A stretch of DNA of 64,000 bases, taken from Mesorhizobium sp. CA8. Its GTDB lineage: Bacteria; Pseudomonadota; Alphaproteobacteria; Rhizobiales; Rhizobiaceae. Every line of letters starts with the position of its first letter. Position 1 is the stretch's first letter. This document shows, one piece after another, positions 57,286 to 64,000 of this stretch. The notes under the pieces were generated by a model. It did no database searches. It worked only from the letters and a program-made list of their open reading frames with translations, and was not told the DNA's origin. The position numbers and the translations under genes are program-made. The stretch covers positions 62,001 through 126,000 of the forward strand of contig NZ_JAIUHG010000010.1 of assembly GCF_020164955.1 (NCBI RefSeq), in the 5' to 3' direction.

Positions 57286-58421
57286 GCACGCCTTACGCCA
57301 AGCTGCCGGCCTGGGCCGATTATGGGTTGATTCCGGTGATCAACCTGGCGGTCGCCTTCATCGTCGCCGGCTTCGTCGTCATGCTGGTCGGGGAAAATCC
57401 GTTCCGTGCCGCCGTCATCCTGGTCGAAGGCGCCTTCGGCAAGGGCACAGGCATAGCCTTCACGCTCTTCTACGCCACGACCTTCATCTTCACCGGGCTG
57501 TCGGTGGCGGTGGCGGCGCATTGCAGCCTTTTCAACATCGGCACCGAGGGCCAGGCCTATATAGGCGGCCTGGGCATCGCGCTGGTGTGCCTGAGCTTCG
57601 ACAGCGTGCTGCCCTGGTGGGTGATCTTTCCCATCGCGATCGTTGCCGCGGCGGCGTTCGGCGCGCTGTGGGGCCTGATCCCGGCCTATCTGCAGGCCAA
57701 GCGCGGCTCGCACATCGTCATCACCACCATCATGTTCAACTTCATCGCGGCCTCGGTGATGGTCTATCTGCTGGTCGGCCCGCTGAAGCCGGCCGGCTCG
57801 CAGGCGCCGCAGACGCGCAATTTCCTCGCCGGCGCCGAACTGCCGAAGCTCAACTGGATCATCGAATTGTTCGGCGCCAAGATACGTTCCGCGCCGCTCA
57901 ACATCTGCTTCCTGCTGGCGCTGGTCATGGCCTTCCTGGTCTGGCTTTTGATCTGGCGCACCAGGCTGGGCTATGAGATGCGCACCTATGGCCACAGCCC
58001 GAAGGCGGCGCGCTACGCCGGTATATCGGAAACCCGCATCATCATAACCGCGATGATGATCTCGGGCGCGCTGGCCGGCATGATGGCGCTCAACCCGGTG
58101 ATGGGCGACCAGCACAATGTCGCGATCGATTTCGTGTCCGGCGCCGGTTATGTCGGCATCGCGGTGGCGCTGATGGGCCGGCTGCATCCGGTCGGCATCG
58201 TCTTGGCGGCGATCCTGTTCGGCATGCTCTACCAGGGCGGCGCCGAGCTTGCCTTCGAGATGCCGGCAATCAGCCGCGACATGATCGTCATCATCCAGGG
58301 CCTGGTCATCCTCTTTGCCGGCGCGCTGGAACACATGTTTAGGCCTTACATCCAGGCGCTGTTCGCCTCCGTCAGCCCAAAGTCGGTCGGCATGCAGGCG
58401 GTCAAAGGCACGGGGGCCTGA
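57282..58421 (+). CDS. Nucleoside-type ABC transporter permease 1
   Basis: A 379-residue inner-membrane permease with about nine to ten helices; family features are HCSLFNIGTEGQAYIGGLGI and the later MRTYGHSPKAARYAGISETR. It starts with ATGA overlapping the ATPase stop and ends one base before the second permease's start. It forms a heterodimeric channel for nucleosides. Confidence 0.92.
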   Translation: MSTPYAKLPAWADYGLIPVINLAVAFIVAGFVVMLVGENPFRAAVILVEGAFGKGTGIAFTLFYATTFIFTGLSVAVAAHCSLFNIGTEGQAYIGGLGIALVCLSFDSVLPWWVIFPIAIVAAAAFGALWGLIPAYLQAKRGSHIVITTIMFNFIAASVMVYLLVGPLKPAGSQAPQTRNFLAGAELPKLNWIIELFGAKIRSAPLNICFLLALVMAFLVWLLIWRTRLGYEMRTYGHSPKAARYAGISETRIIITAMMISGALAGMMALNPVMGDQHNVAIDFVSGAGYVGIAVALMGRLHPVGIVLAAILFGMLYQGGAELAFEMPAISRDMIVIIQGLVILFAGALEHMFRPYIQALFASVSPKSVGMQAVKGTGA

Positions 58422-58422
58422 G

Positions 58423-59394
58423 ATGGACATGTTCAACGCAATCGTCCAGGTGCTCGATTCGACGATCCGCCTTTCGGTGCCGCTGCTGCTCGCCTGCCTG
58501 GCGGGCCTCTATTCGGAGCGGGCCGGCATCTTCGACATTGGCTTGGAAGGCAAGATGCTGGTCGGCGCCTTTGCCGGAGCTTCCGCCGCCGCCGTCTTCC
58601 ACTCGGCGCTGATCGGTCTCGGCACGGCGGTGCTGATCTCGGTCGCCTTCGCGCTGGTGCACGGCTTTGCCTCGATCACGCATCGCGGCAACCAGATCGT
58701 CTCCGGCGTGGCCATTAATTTCATCGCCGCCGGATCGACCATCATCCTCGGCCAGGCCTGGTTCCAACAGGGCGGGCGCACGCCGGCGCTGCAGCCGGGC
58801 GAGCGCTTCGAAGCGATCACCTGGCCCGGCGCCGACGCGGTCAGGGATGTGCCGGTCATCGGTCCGATCTATGGCGAGCTAATCTCCGGCCATTCGATCC
58901 TGGTCTATTTCGCCTTCGCCATGGTGCCGTTCACCTGGTGGGTGTTGTTTCGCACCCGCTTTGGGCTGAGGATGCGTGCCGTCGGCGAAAATCCCGCCGC
59001 CGTCGATACCGCCGGCATCTCGGTCGCCTGGCTACGCTATCGCGCGCTGATCTGCACCGGCATTCTCACCGGAGTCGCCGGCGCCTATCTCTCGATGGTG
59101 CAGAATGGCGGCTTCGTGAAGGACATGACTGCGGGCAAGGGCTATATCGCGCTGGCAGCGCTCATCTTCGCCAAATGGAAGCCGGTCAACGCCATGTTCG
59201 CCTGCCTTTTGTTCGGCTTCCTCGATGCCGCAGCAATCCGCCTGCAGGGCTCGCCGCTGCCGATCATCGGCAAGGTGCCGGTGCAGTTCATGCAGGCGCT
59301 GCCCTATGTGCTCACCGTCATCCTGCTCGCCGGCTTCATCGGCAAAGCCATCCCGCCGCGCGCCGGCGGCGTGCCTTACGTGAAGGAACGCTAA
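58423..59394 (+). CDS. Nucleoside-type ABC transporter permease 2
   Basis: A 323-residue permease of the same class: SERAGIFDIGLEGKMLVGAF near the N-terminus, TRFGLRMRAVGENPAAVDTA, and TAGKGYIALAALIFAKWKPV later. Its ATG at 58423 lies within GCCTGAG ATG directly after the first permease's stop. It is followed after 60 bases by cytidine deaminase, linking uptake to nucleoside breakdown. Confidence 0.92.
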   Translation: MDMFNAIVQVLDSTIRLSVPLLLACLAGLYSERAGIFDIGLEGKMLVGAFAGASAAAVFHSALIGLGTAVLISVAFALVHGFASITHRGNQIVSGVAINFIAAGSTIILGQAWFQQGGRTPALQPGERFEAITWPGADAVRDVPVIGPIYGELISGHSILVYFAFAMVPFTWWVLFRTRFGLRMRAVGENPAAVDTAGISVAWLRYRALICTGILTGVAGAYLSMVQNGGFVKDMTAGKGYIALAALIFAKWKPVNAMFACLLFGFLDAAAIRLQGSPLPIIGKVPVQFMQALPYVLTVILLAGFIGKAIPPRAGGVPYVKER

Positions 59395-59454
59395 GGCGCA
59401 ATTTCGTCCAGCGGCGACCGGCATTTGAACAAGATCGTGGGAGAGAAGAACCGG

Positions 59455-59847
59455 ATGTCGCATGATCTGTTCGAGGCGGCGAAGACGGCGATGGCCAAGG
59501 CCTATGCGCCCTATTCGAAGTTCCCGGTGGGCGCAGCGCTGCGCACGGAGGACGGGCGCGTCTTCACCGGCGCCAACATCGAGGTGGCGTCCTATCCGGA
59601 AGGCTGGTGCGCGGAGACGACGGCGCTTGGCCACTACATCATGGGCGGCGGCGGCAAGATCATCGAGATCGCGGTGATCGCCGAACGCATGGCCAAATGC
59701 TCGCCCTGCGGCGGCTGCCGGCAGCGGCTGGCGGAATTCTGCCGGCCGGAGACGAAGCTCTATCTGTGCGACAATAGCGGCGTGGCCGAGACGGTGACCA
59801 TGGGCGACATGCTGCCCTACGGCTTCAGGGGCGACATATTGAAATGA
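59455..59847 (+). CDS. cdd: Cytidine deaminase
   Basis: A 130-residue cytidine/deoxycytidine deaminase (tetrameric short form). Zinc and catalytic residues are present: SYPEGWCAETTALG with Cys-Ala-Glu and CSPCGGCRQRLAEF with the PCxxC pair. It converts imported cytidine to uridine. ATG at 59455 was chosen; a TTG at 59425 would add ten residues. It overlaps the purine nucleoside phosphorylase gene by four bases. Confidence 0.93.
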   Translation: MSHDLFEAAKTAMAKAYAPYSKFPVGAALRTEDGRVFTGANIEVASYPEGWCAETTALGHYIMGGGGKIIEIAVIAERMAKCSPCGGCRQRLAEFCRPETKLYLCDNSGVAETVTMGDMLPYGFRGDILK

Positions 59848-60665
59848 AGAGCGGGGCTGAAATGAAGGAAGCGCTGGATCATCTGGTCGAGAAGCTGGAC
59901 GGGCTGGCGCCCACAGTGGCGCTCGTGCTGGGCTCGGGCCTCGGGGGGCTGGTCGATCAGGTCAAGGATGCCAGGCGCATTTCCTATGCCGAATTGCCGG
60001 GATTCCCGCGCAGCGGTGTCTCCGGCCATGCCGGCGAGGTGGTGGCCGGGCATTTCGCCGGCACGCCGGTGCTAATGTTGTCCGGCCGGGCGCATTATTA
60101 CGAGCATGGCAACGCGGGCGCGATGCGTCCGGCGCTTGAGGTGCTTGCCGGCATCGGCATCTCGCACCTCATCCTCACCAATGCCGCCGGCTCGGTGGAC
60201 CCAGAAATGGGACCGGGCTCGGTGATGCTGATCACTGACCACATCAATTTCTCCGGCTCCAACCCGCTGATCGGCGAGCCGAGCGACCGCCGCTTCGTCG
60301 GCCTCACGGAGGCCTATGATGCGGGCCTGCGCAAGGCGATCGAGAAAGCGGCGAAGGCAACGGGAACCGCGCTGCATCAAGGCGTCTATATGTGGTTCTC
60401 GGGACCATGCTTCGAAACGCCGGCCGAGATCCGCATGGCGCGCGTCATGGGGGCCAACGCCGTCGGCATGTCTACCGTGCCGGAGGTCATCCTCGCCCGC
60501 TTCCTCGGGCTCAAGGTCGCCGCCTGCTCGGTCGTCACCAACCTGGCGGCCGGCATGACGGGAGCGGAACTCTCACACCAGGAAACCAAGGACATGGCGC
60601 CGGTCGGCGGCGCGCGGCTGGCGACGATCCTGCGGCGCGTCTTCCAGGACGGCTTGCCCGACTGA
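59844..60665 (+). CDS. punA: Purine nucleoside phosphorylase
   Basis: A 273-residue trimeric-type PNP (PunA/XapA group). Motifs: ALVLGSGLGGLVDQV (phosphate site), GRAHYYEHGNAGAMRPALEV, LILTNAAGSVDPEMGPGSVM and, at the base-binding site, GPCFETPAEIRMAR. It cleaves guanosine, inosine and relatives to free base and ribose-1-phosphate. ATGA overlap with cdd and a one-base overlap with deoA show tight coupling. An internal ATG at 59862 is a possible alternative start. Confidence 0.92.
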   Translation: MKSGAEMKEALDHLVEKLDGLAPTVALVLGSGLGGLVDQVKDARRISYAELPGFPRSGVSGHAGEVVAGHFAGTPVLMLSGRAHYYEHGNAGAMRPALEVLAGIGISHLILTNAAGSVDPEMGPGSVMLITDHINFSGSNPLIGEPSDRRFVGLTEAYDAGLRKAIEKAAKATGTALHQGVYMWFSGPCFETPAEIRMARVMGANAVGMSTVPEVILARFLGLKVAACSVVTNLAAGMTGAELSHQETKDMAPVGGARLATILRRVFQDGLPD

Positions 60666-61981
60666 TGCTTCCGCAGGAGATCATCCGTCGCAAACGCAAC
60701 GGCCACAAACTCTCGGCCGACGAGATCGCAGCCTTCATTGCCGGGCTGACGGCCGGCACCATCTCCGAGGGCCAGGTCGGCGCTTTTGCGATGGCGGTTT
60801 TCCTCAACGGCATGAGCCGTGAGGAAGCCGTCGCGCTGACGATCGCCATGCGCGATTCCGGCGACGTGCTCGACTGGTCCGACCTGCCGGGCCCGGTCAC
60901 CGACAAGCATTCGACCGGCGGCGTCGGCGACAATGTCTCGCTGATGCTGGCGCCGATCGTCGCCGCCTGCGGCGCTTATGTGCCGATGATCTCGGGCCGC
61001 GGCCTCGGCCACACCGGCGGCACGCTGGACAAGATGGATGCCATCCCCGGCTATGCCAGCCAGCCGGACGTGGCGCTTTTTCGCAAGACGGTGCTCGAGA
61101 CCGGTTGCGCCATCATCGGCCAGACTGCCAATCTCGCGCCGGCCGACCGCCGGCTCTACGCGATCCGCGACGTCACCGGCACGGTCGAATCGGTCCCGCT
61201 GATCACCGCCTCGATCCTGTCGAAGAAGCTGGCCGCGGGCTTGGGCTCGCTGGTGCTCGACGTCAAGGTCGGCAACGGCGCCTTCATGGAAAAGTCGCGC
61301 GACGCGGCCGCCCTGGCGAACAGCCTGGTCGAGGTGGCCAATGGCGCCGGCCTGAGCGCCTCGGCGCTGGTAACGGGTATGAACGAGCCGCTGGCCTCGG
61401 CCGCCGGCAATGCGGTCGAGGTGAAGAATGCCGTCGATTTTCTCACCGGCCGCTATCGCGACCGCCGGCTGGAGGAGGTGACGCTGGCTCTCGCCGCCGA
61501 GATGCTGCAGGCGGCGGGCCTCGTCTCGTCCTACCAGGACGGTACCAGGCGCGCCACCGAAGCGCTCGCCGGCGGCCGTGCCGCAGCCGTGTTCGCGCGG
61601 ATGGTTTCCGCGCTTGGCGGTCCCGGCGATTTCATCGAGAAGCCGGAGAATTATCTGCCGACGGCGCCGGTCGAACTGGCCGTCAAAGCGGAACAGGAAG
61701 GGTTCGTGACCGGCATCGCCACGCGGGACATCGGGCTTGCCGTCGTCACGCTCGGCGGCGGGCGCTCCCATCCGGACGACAAAATCGATCATGCCGTCGG
61801 TCTGACCCGGCTGTTGCCGGTCGGCGCCGAGCTGCGCCCGGGCGAGGCGCTGGCGCTGGTGCATGCCCGCACCAATGCGGAAGCCGAGGCGGCGGCGGCG
61901 GCCGTGCGGGCGGCTTATACGATCGGCGGTTCCAAACCGCCCGCCGAAAAGACCGTGCTCAGGCGGATACTGCCGCGCTGA
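60665..61981 (+). CDS. deoA: Thymidine phosphorylase
   Basis: A 438-residue pyrimidine nucleoside phosphorylase. The signature SGRGLGHTGGTLDKMDAIPG stands at about residue 117, with the phosphate loop DKHSTGGVGDNVSLMLAPIV before it and LDVKVGNGAFMEKSRDAAAL after. It releases thymine or uracil and (deoxy)ribose-1-phosphate. It is the last gene of the rightward nucleoside operon, overlapping PNP by one base (TGATG), and ends six bases before a convergent gene. Confidence 0.94.
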   Translation: MLPQEIIRRKRNGHKLSADEIAAFIAGLTAGTISEGQVGAFAMAVFLNGMSREEAVALTIAMRDSGDVLDWSDLPGPVTDKHSTGGVGDNVSLMLAPIVAACGAYVPMISGRGLGHTGGTLDKMDAIPGYASQPDVALFRKTVLETGCAIIGQTANLAPADRRLYAIRDVTGTVESVPLITASILSKKLAAGLGSLVLDVKVGNGAFMEKSRDAAALANSLVEVANGAGLSASALVTGMNEPLASAAGNAVEVKNAVDFLTGRYRDRRLEEVTLALAAEMLQAAGLVSSYQDGTRRATEALAGGRAAAVFARMVSALGGPGDFIEKPENYLPTAPVELAVKAEQEGFVTGIATRDIGLAVVTLGGGRSHPDDKIDHAVGLTRLLPVGAELRPGEALALVHARTNAEAEAAAAAVRAAYTIGGSKPPAEKTVLRRILPR

Positions 61982-61987
61982 TCGGAC

Positions 61988-62554
61988 TTACTGGACGAGC
62001 AGCAGCGCGCCGTTCTGGACCTGGTATTTCTGCAACCGCTGCAGGAAGCTCATGCCGATCAGGTTGGTCTGCAACGCTTTGTCGTCGAGTACCATCGCCT
62101 GGACGCCGTCGACGGAGATCTTGCCGATCTGCAGGCGCTCGACCGTCACCACGGCGGCTTTAATCACCCCGTTGGCGGTGTTCACCTGGCGATTGAAGTC
62201 GGACGGGTTGAGCGAGATGCCGATCCTGCGCGCGGTCGAGGCGTTGATGGCGACCAGCGTCGCGCCGGTGTCGATCAAGCCGTCGATCTGGCGGCCGTTG
62301 AGCTTGAACTGCGACGTGAAGTGGCCGCGCCCATCGGCGTTGACCAGCACCTGGCGGCCGAGCGGCATCGGCGTCGGCGGTTTGTCCGGGACCGAAGCGA
62401 GATTGACCTGCGGCTGAGCTTCCGGTGCTGCCGGCTGCGAGGCGACGGTCGACTTCAGCAGGCCGTCCACCAGATGCGGGTTAGCCTGATAGACGATCGG
62501 AATCGAAGCCGAGGTTCCGGCAAAGATGCCGAGGATAAGAAGCTTGCGCAGCAT
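61988..62554 (-). CDS. Retropepsin-like aspartic protease (TIGR02281 type)
   Basis: A 188-residue protein anchored by an N-terminal helix (LLILGIFAGTSASIPIVY). After a proline-rich linker comes a single retroviral-type aspartic protease domain with the catalytic motif IDTGATLVAINASTARRIGI (Asp-Thr-Gly) and late MSFLQRLQKYQVQNGALLLV. One domain alone must dimerise to be active. It faces the periplasm. It stands convergent to deoA and is unlikely to be part of nucleoside salvage. Confidence 0.87.
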   Translation of the reverse strand: MLRKLLILGIFAGTSASIPIVYQANPHLVDGLLKSTVASQPAAPEAQPQVNLASVPDKPPTPMPLGRQVLVNADGRGHFTSQFKLNGRQIDGLIDTGATLVAINASTARRIGISLNPSDFNRQVNTANGVIKAAVVTVERLQIGKISVDGVQAMVLDDKALQTNLIGMSFLQRLQKYQVQNGALLLVQ

Positions 62555-62566
62555 GGATGCCCCCTG

Positions 62567-62666
62567 GAGCGTTTCATCGTTTCAAGGAAACGTTGAACCG
62601 CTCTATCCCTTTGTTTCGGGGCAATTCCGAACGGAAAACCGCTTCACACTTTCCTGGAATTGCTCC
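62567..62666. repeat. Dispersed palindromic repeat, family A, copy 6
   Basis: Front hairpin GAGCGTTTCATCGTTTC/GAAACGTTGAACCGCTC around AAG, then CTTTGTTTC, GCAATTCCGAACGGAAAACC and the core TTCACACTTTCCTGGAATTG. It lies between upp and the protease gene, 13 bases before the latter's ATG. Confidence 0.8.
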
Positions 62667-62759
62667 CGAAGGCAGCATCCTTAAGCCCGGCATGGTGTGT
62701 ACGACTTTAACGCGTGCGGGAACCGCAAGCTTGCGTAAACGGCCAGTTAAGAAGGGCGC

Positions 62760-63389
62760 TCACTTTGTCCCGTACATGCGGTCGCCGGCATCGCCGAGGC
62801 CGGGCATGATGTAGCCCTTGTCGTTCAGCTGCCGGTCGATCGAGGCGGTGAAGATCGGCACGTCCGGATGCGCCTTGGTGAAGCGCTCGATGCCTTCCGG
62901 CGCGGCCAGAAGGCAGAGGAAGCGGATGTTGGTGGCGCCGCGTCCCTTCAGCTTGTCGATCGCGGCGATCGCCGAATTGGCGGTTGCCAGCATCGGATCG
63001 ACGACGATCACCAGACGGTCGGCAAGGTCGCTCGGCGCCTTGAAGAAATATTCGACCGCTTCCAGCGTCTCGTGGTCGCGGTAGAGGCCGATATGGGCGA
63101 CGCGGGCGGCCGGCACTAGGTCGAGCAGGCCCTCGAGCAGGCCGTTGCCGGCGCGCAGCACCGAGGCGAAGACCAGCTTCTTGCCTTCCAGCGTCGGCGC
63201 CTCCATCTCCTCGATCGGGGTCTCGATCATGGTCGTGGTCAGCTCGAGATTGCGGGTCACCTCGTAGCCGAGCAGAAGCGAAATCTCACGCAGCAGCCGC
63301 CGGAAACCGGCCGTCGAGGTCTCCTTCTTGCGCATGATGCTCAACTTGTGCTGGACAAGGGGGTGGTCGACGACGGTGACGCCCTGCAT
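62760..63389 (-). CDS. upp: Uracil phosphoribosyltransferase
   Basis: A 209-residue enzyme making UMP from uracil and PRPP. It starts [20 protein letters not shown] and has the PRPP-binding loop [40 protein letters not shown] and the C-terminal uracil site [18 protein letters not shown]. Length matches the family. It returns uracil released by deoA to nucleotides. Adenosine deaminase lies 158 bases upstream on the same strand. Confidence 0.96.
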   Translation of the reverse strand: MQGVTVVDHPLVQHKLSIMRKKETSTAGFRRLLREISLLLGYEVTRNLELTTTMIETPIEEMEAPTLEGKKLVFASVLRAGNGLLEGLLDLVPAARVAHIGLYRDHETLEAVEYFFKAPSDLADRLVIVVDPMLATANSAIAAIDKLKGRGATNIRFLCLLAAPEGIERFTKAHPDVPIFTASIDRQLNDKGYIMPGLGDAGDRMYGTK

Positions 63390-63413
63390 GATGTGCTCCG
63401 ACTGGTTCGGGGT

Positions 63414-63547
63414 AGTAGTCAGTAGTGAGTAGTGAATAGTGAGCCGATTTGCGAGTCCTTGCCTCGGGGAAAGCTCCGGCCTTCAACCGATCTATGCGCG
63501 CTCGGCCAAATGCATAACTACTGACTACCGACTACTCCCCTACTCAC
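63414..63547. repeat. Two facing heptamer arrays
   Basis: Left array at 63414-63443: AGTAGTC, AGTAGTG, AGTAGTG, AATAGTG, AG. Right array at 63517-63547: ACTACTG, ACTACCG, ACTACTC, CCTACTC and so on, the reverse complement of the same unit. The 73-base spacer could form a loop. The pair fills the gap between upp and the end of adenosine deaminase. Confidence 0.8.
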
Positions 63548-64000
63548 TCACCGCACCTTCACGTCTAACCGGCCTAGCAGCATCGCCTTGGTCTTCTTAT
63601 CCACGAAGGCCGCCTCGATGGCCGTCCGAGTGATGCCGGTGAGCGCCTTGTCGTCCATGCGGAAATGCTCGGCGGCGATATCGTATTCGCGCTTCAGCGA
63701 AGTCCAGAAATAGGGCGGGTCGTCGGAGTTGAGCGTCACCTTGCAGCCGGCGGCGCGCAGCGCCGGAAAGGGGTGGTCGGCGAAGCTGTCGAAGACTTTC
63801 AGCGCGATGTTGGAGCCTGGGCAGCATTCCAGCACCACGCCCTGGTCGGCTATGCGGCGGACAAGGTCGGGGTTCTCGATGGCGCGAACGCCATGGCCGA
63901 TGCGGGACGGGCGGATGTGGTCGAGAGCCGCCGCCACACTTTCCCAGCCCATCAGCTCGCCGGCATGGATGGTGATGCCGAGGCCCGCTTCGCGCGCGAT
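63548..64000 (-). CDS. add: Adenosine deaminase (3' part; runs off the window)
   Basis: The C-terminal 150 or so residues of an adenosine deaminase. Visible are [40 protein letters not shown] and the zinc-binding/catalytic [20 protein letters not shown]; the family's SLNTDDP motif reads TLNSDDP here. It converts adenosine to inosine, which PNP then cleaves. The 5' part and start lie beyond base 64000. Reads towards upp, probably one operon. Confidence 0.9.
   Translation of the reverse strand: MAREAGLGITIHAGELMGWESVAAALDHIRPSRIGHGVRAIENPDLVRRIADQGVVLECCPGSNIALKVFDSFADHPFPALRAAGCKVTLNSDDPPYFWTSLKREYDIAAEHFRMDDKALTGITRTAIEAAFVDKKTKAMLLGRLDVKVR

Noticed and set aside
63414-63547. CRISPR array
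   Set aside because: The units are seven bases long, contiguous and in two opposite orientations, with no spacers of regular length and no cas genes.

Overview
The window is high-GC, densely coded chromosomal DNA from an alphaproteobacterium of the order Hyphomicrobiales (Rhizobiales), most likely Mesorhizobium or a close Phyllobacteriaceae relative. The grounds are gene style (IalB-type secreted protein, NasT/NasS control of nitrate assimilation, many solute-binding ABC systems with RpiR, GntR and TetR regulators), the mix of ATG, GTG and TTG starts behind strong GGAG-type ribosome sites, and two families of large palindromic intergenic repeats of the kind common in these genomes. This is inference from sequence; no database was searched. 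I see no phage, IS element, CRISPR array or plasmid replication gene.

Region by region. 1-6.2 kb: the 5' part of a membrane sensor with a PAS domain, two DUF1801 genes, an ArsR-SRPBCC-VOC set, a NUDIX hydrolase, two secreted proteins and a decayed chimeric gene lying among repeats. 6.2-16.4 kb: a catabolic or uptake cluster around an RpiR-type regulator: a Gfo/Idh/MocA dehydrogenase, a NitT/TauT-type ABC importer with a Tat-exported binding protein, a flavin monooxygenase with an N-terminal NTF2-like domain, an amidohydrolase/deacetylase, a RidA-like protein and a stand-alone NTF2-like protein. 16.7-27.6 kb: a HerA-like ATPase, then nitrate assimilation: nasT-nasS, a sigma-54-type promoter, a leader RNA that fits an ANTAR antitermination target, a 58-residue Tat-signal protein, a nitrate transporter, nirB, nirD and nasA.

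27.6-38.2 kb: a sugar or polyol operon read leftwards (short-chain dehydrogenase, mannitol-dehydrogenase-family enzyme, TIM-barrel isomerase, binding protein, ATPase and two permeases, arranged like the YtfQ-YtfR-YtfT-YjfF importer), with its RpiR regulator and a divergent Gfo/Idh/MocA gene. 38.2-39.7 kb: divergent TetR regulator and methyltransferase. 39.7-45.5 kb: a CUT1 sugar importer lacking its own ATPase, facing a ROK kinase-GntR-SIS isomerase operon, with matching candidate operators in the gap. 45.5-52.7 kb: assorted single genes, including an orphan full-length nuoD, an AlkB-type dioxygenase, a KTSC protein, an ECF sigma factor with an NTF2-like tail next to a carboxymuconolactone-decarboxylase-family gene, and tRNA-Ser(GGA).

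52.7-64 kb: a nucleoside salvage island: BMP-type binding protein, then (after a frameshifted acetyltransferase, an anti-sigma-like protein and SlyX) its ATPase and two permeases, cytidine deaminase, purine nucleoside phosphorylase and thymidine phosphorylase, followed by uracil phosphoribosyltransferase and the 3' part of adenosine deaminase on the other strand. Together these import nucleosides, cleave them and return the bases to the nucleotide pool.

The most interesting signals are the double-layered control region of the nitrate operon (20.2-20.5 kb), the twin GntR-like operators at 42.8 and 43.0 kb, the dispersed palindromic repeats (one inside the sugar operon between binding protein and ATPase), a 37-base near-perfect hairpin at 55.5 kb, and the orphan nuoD.
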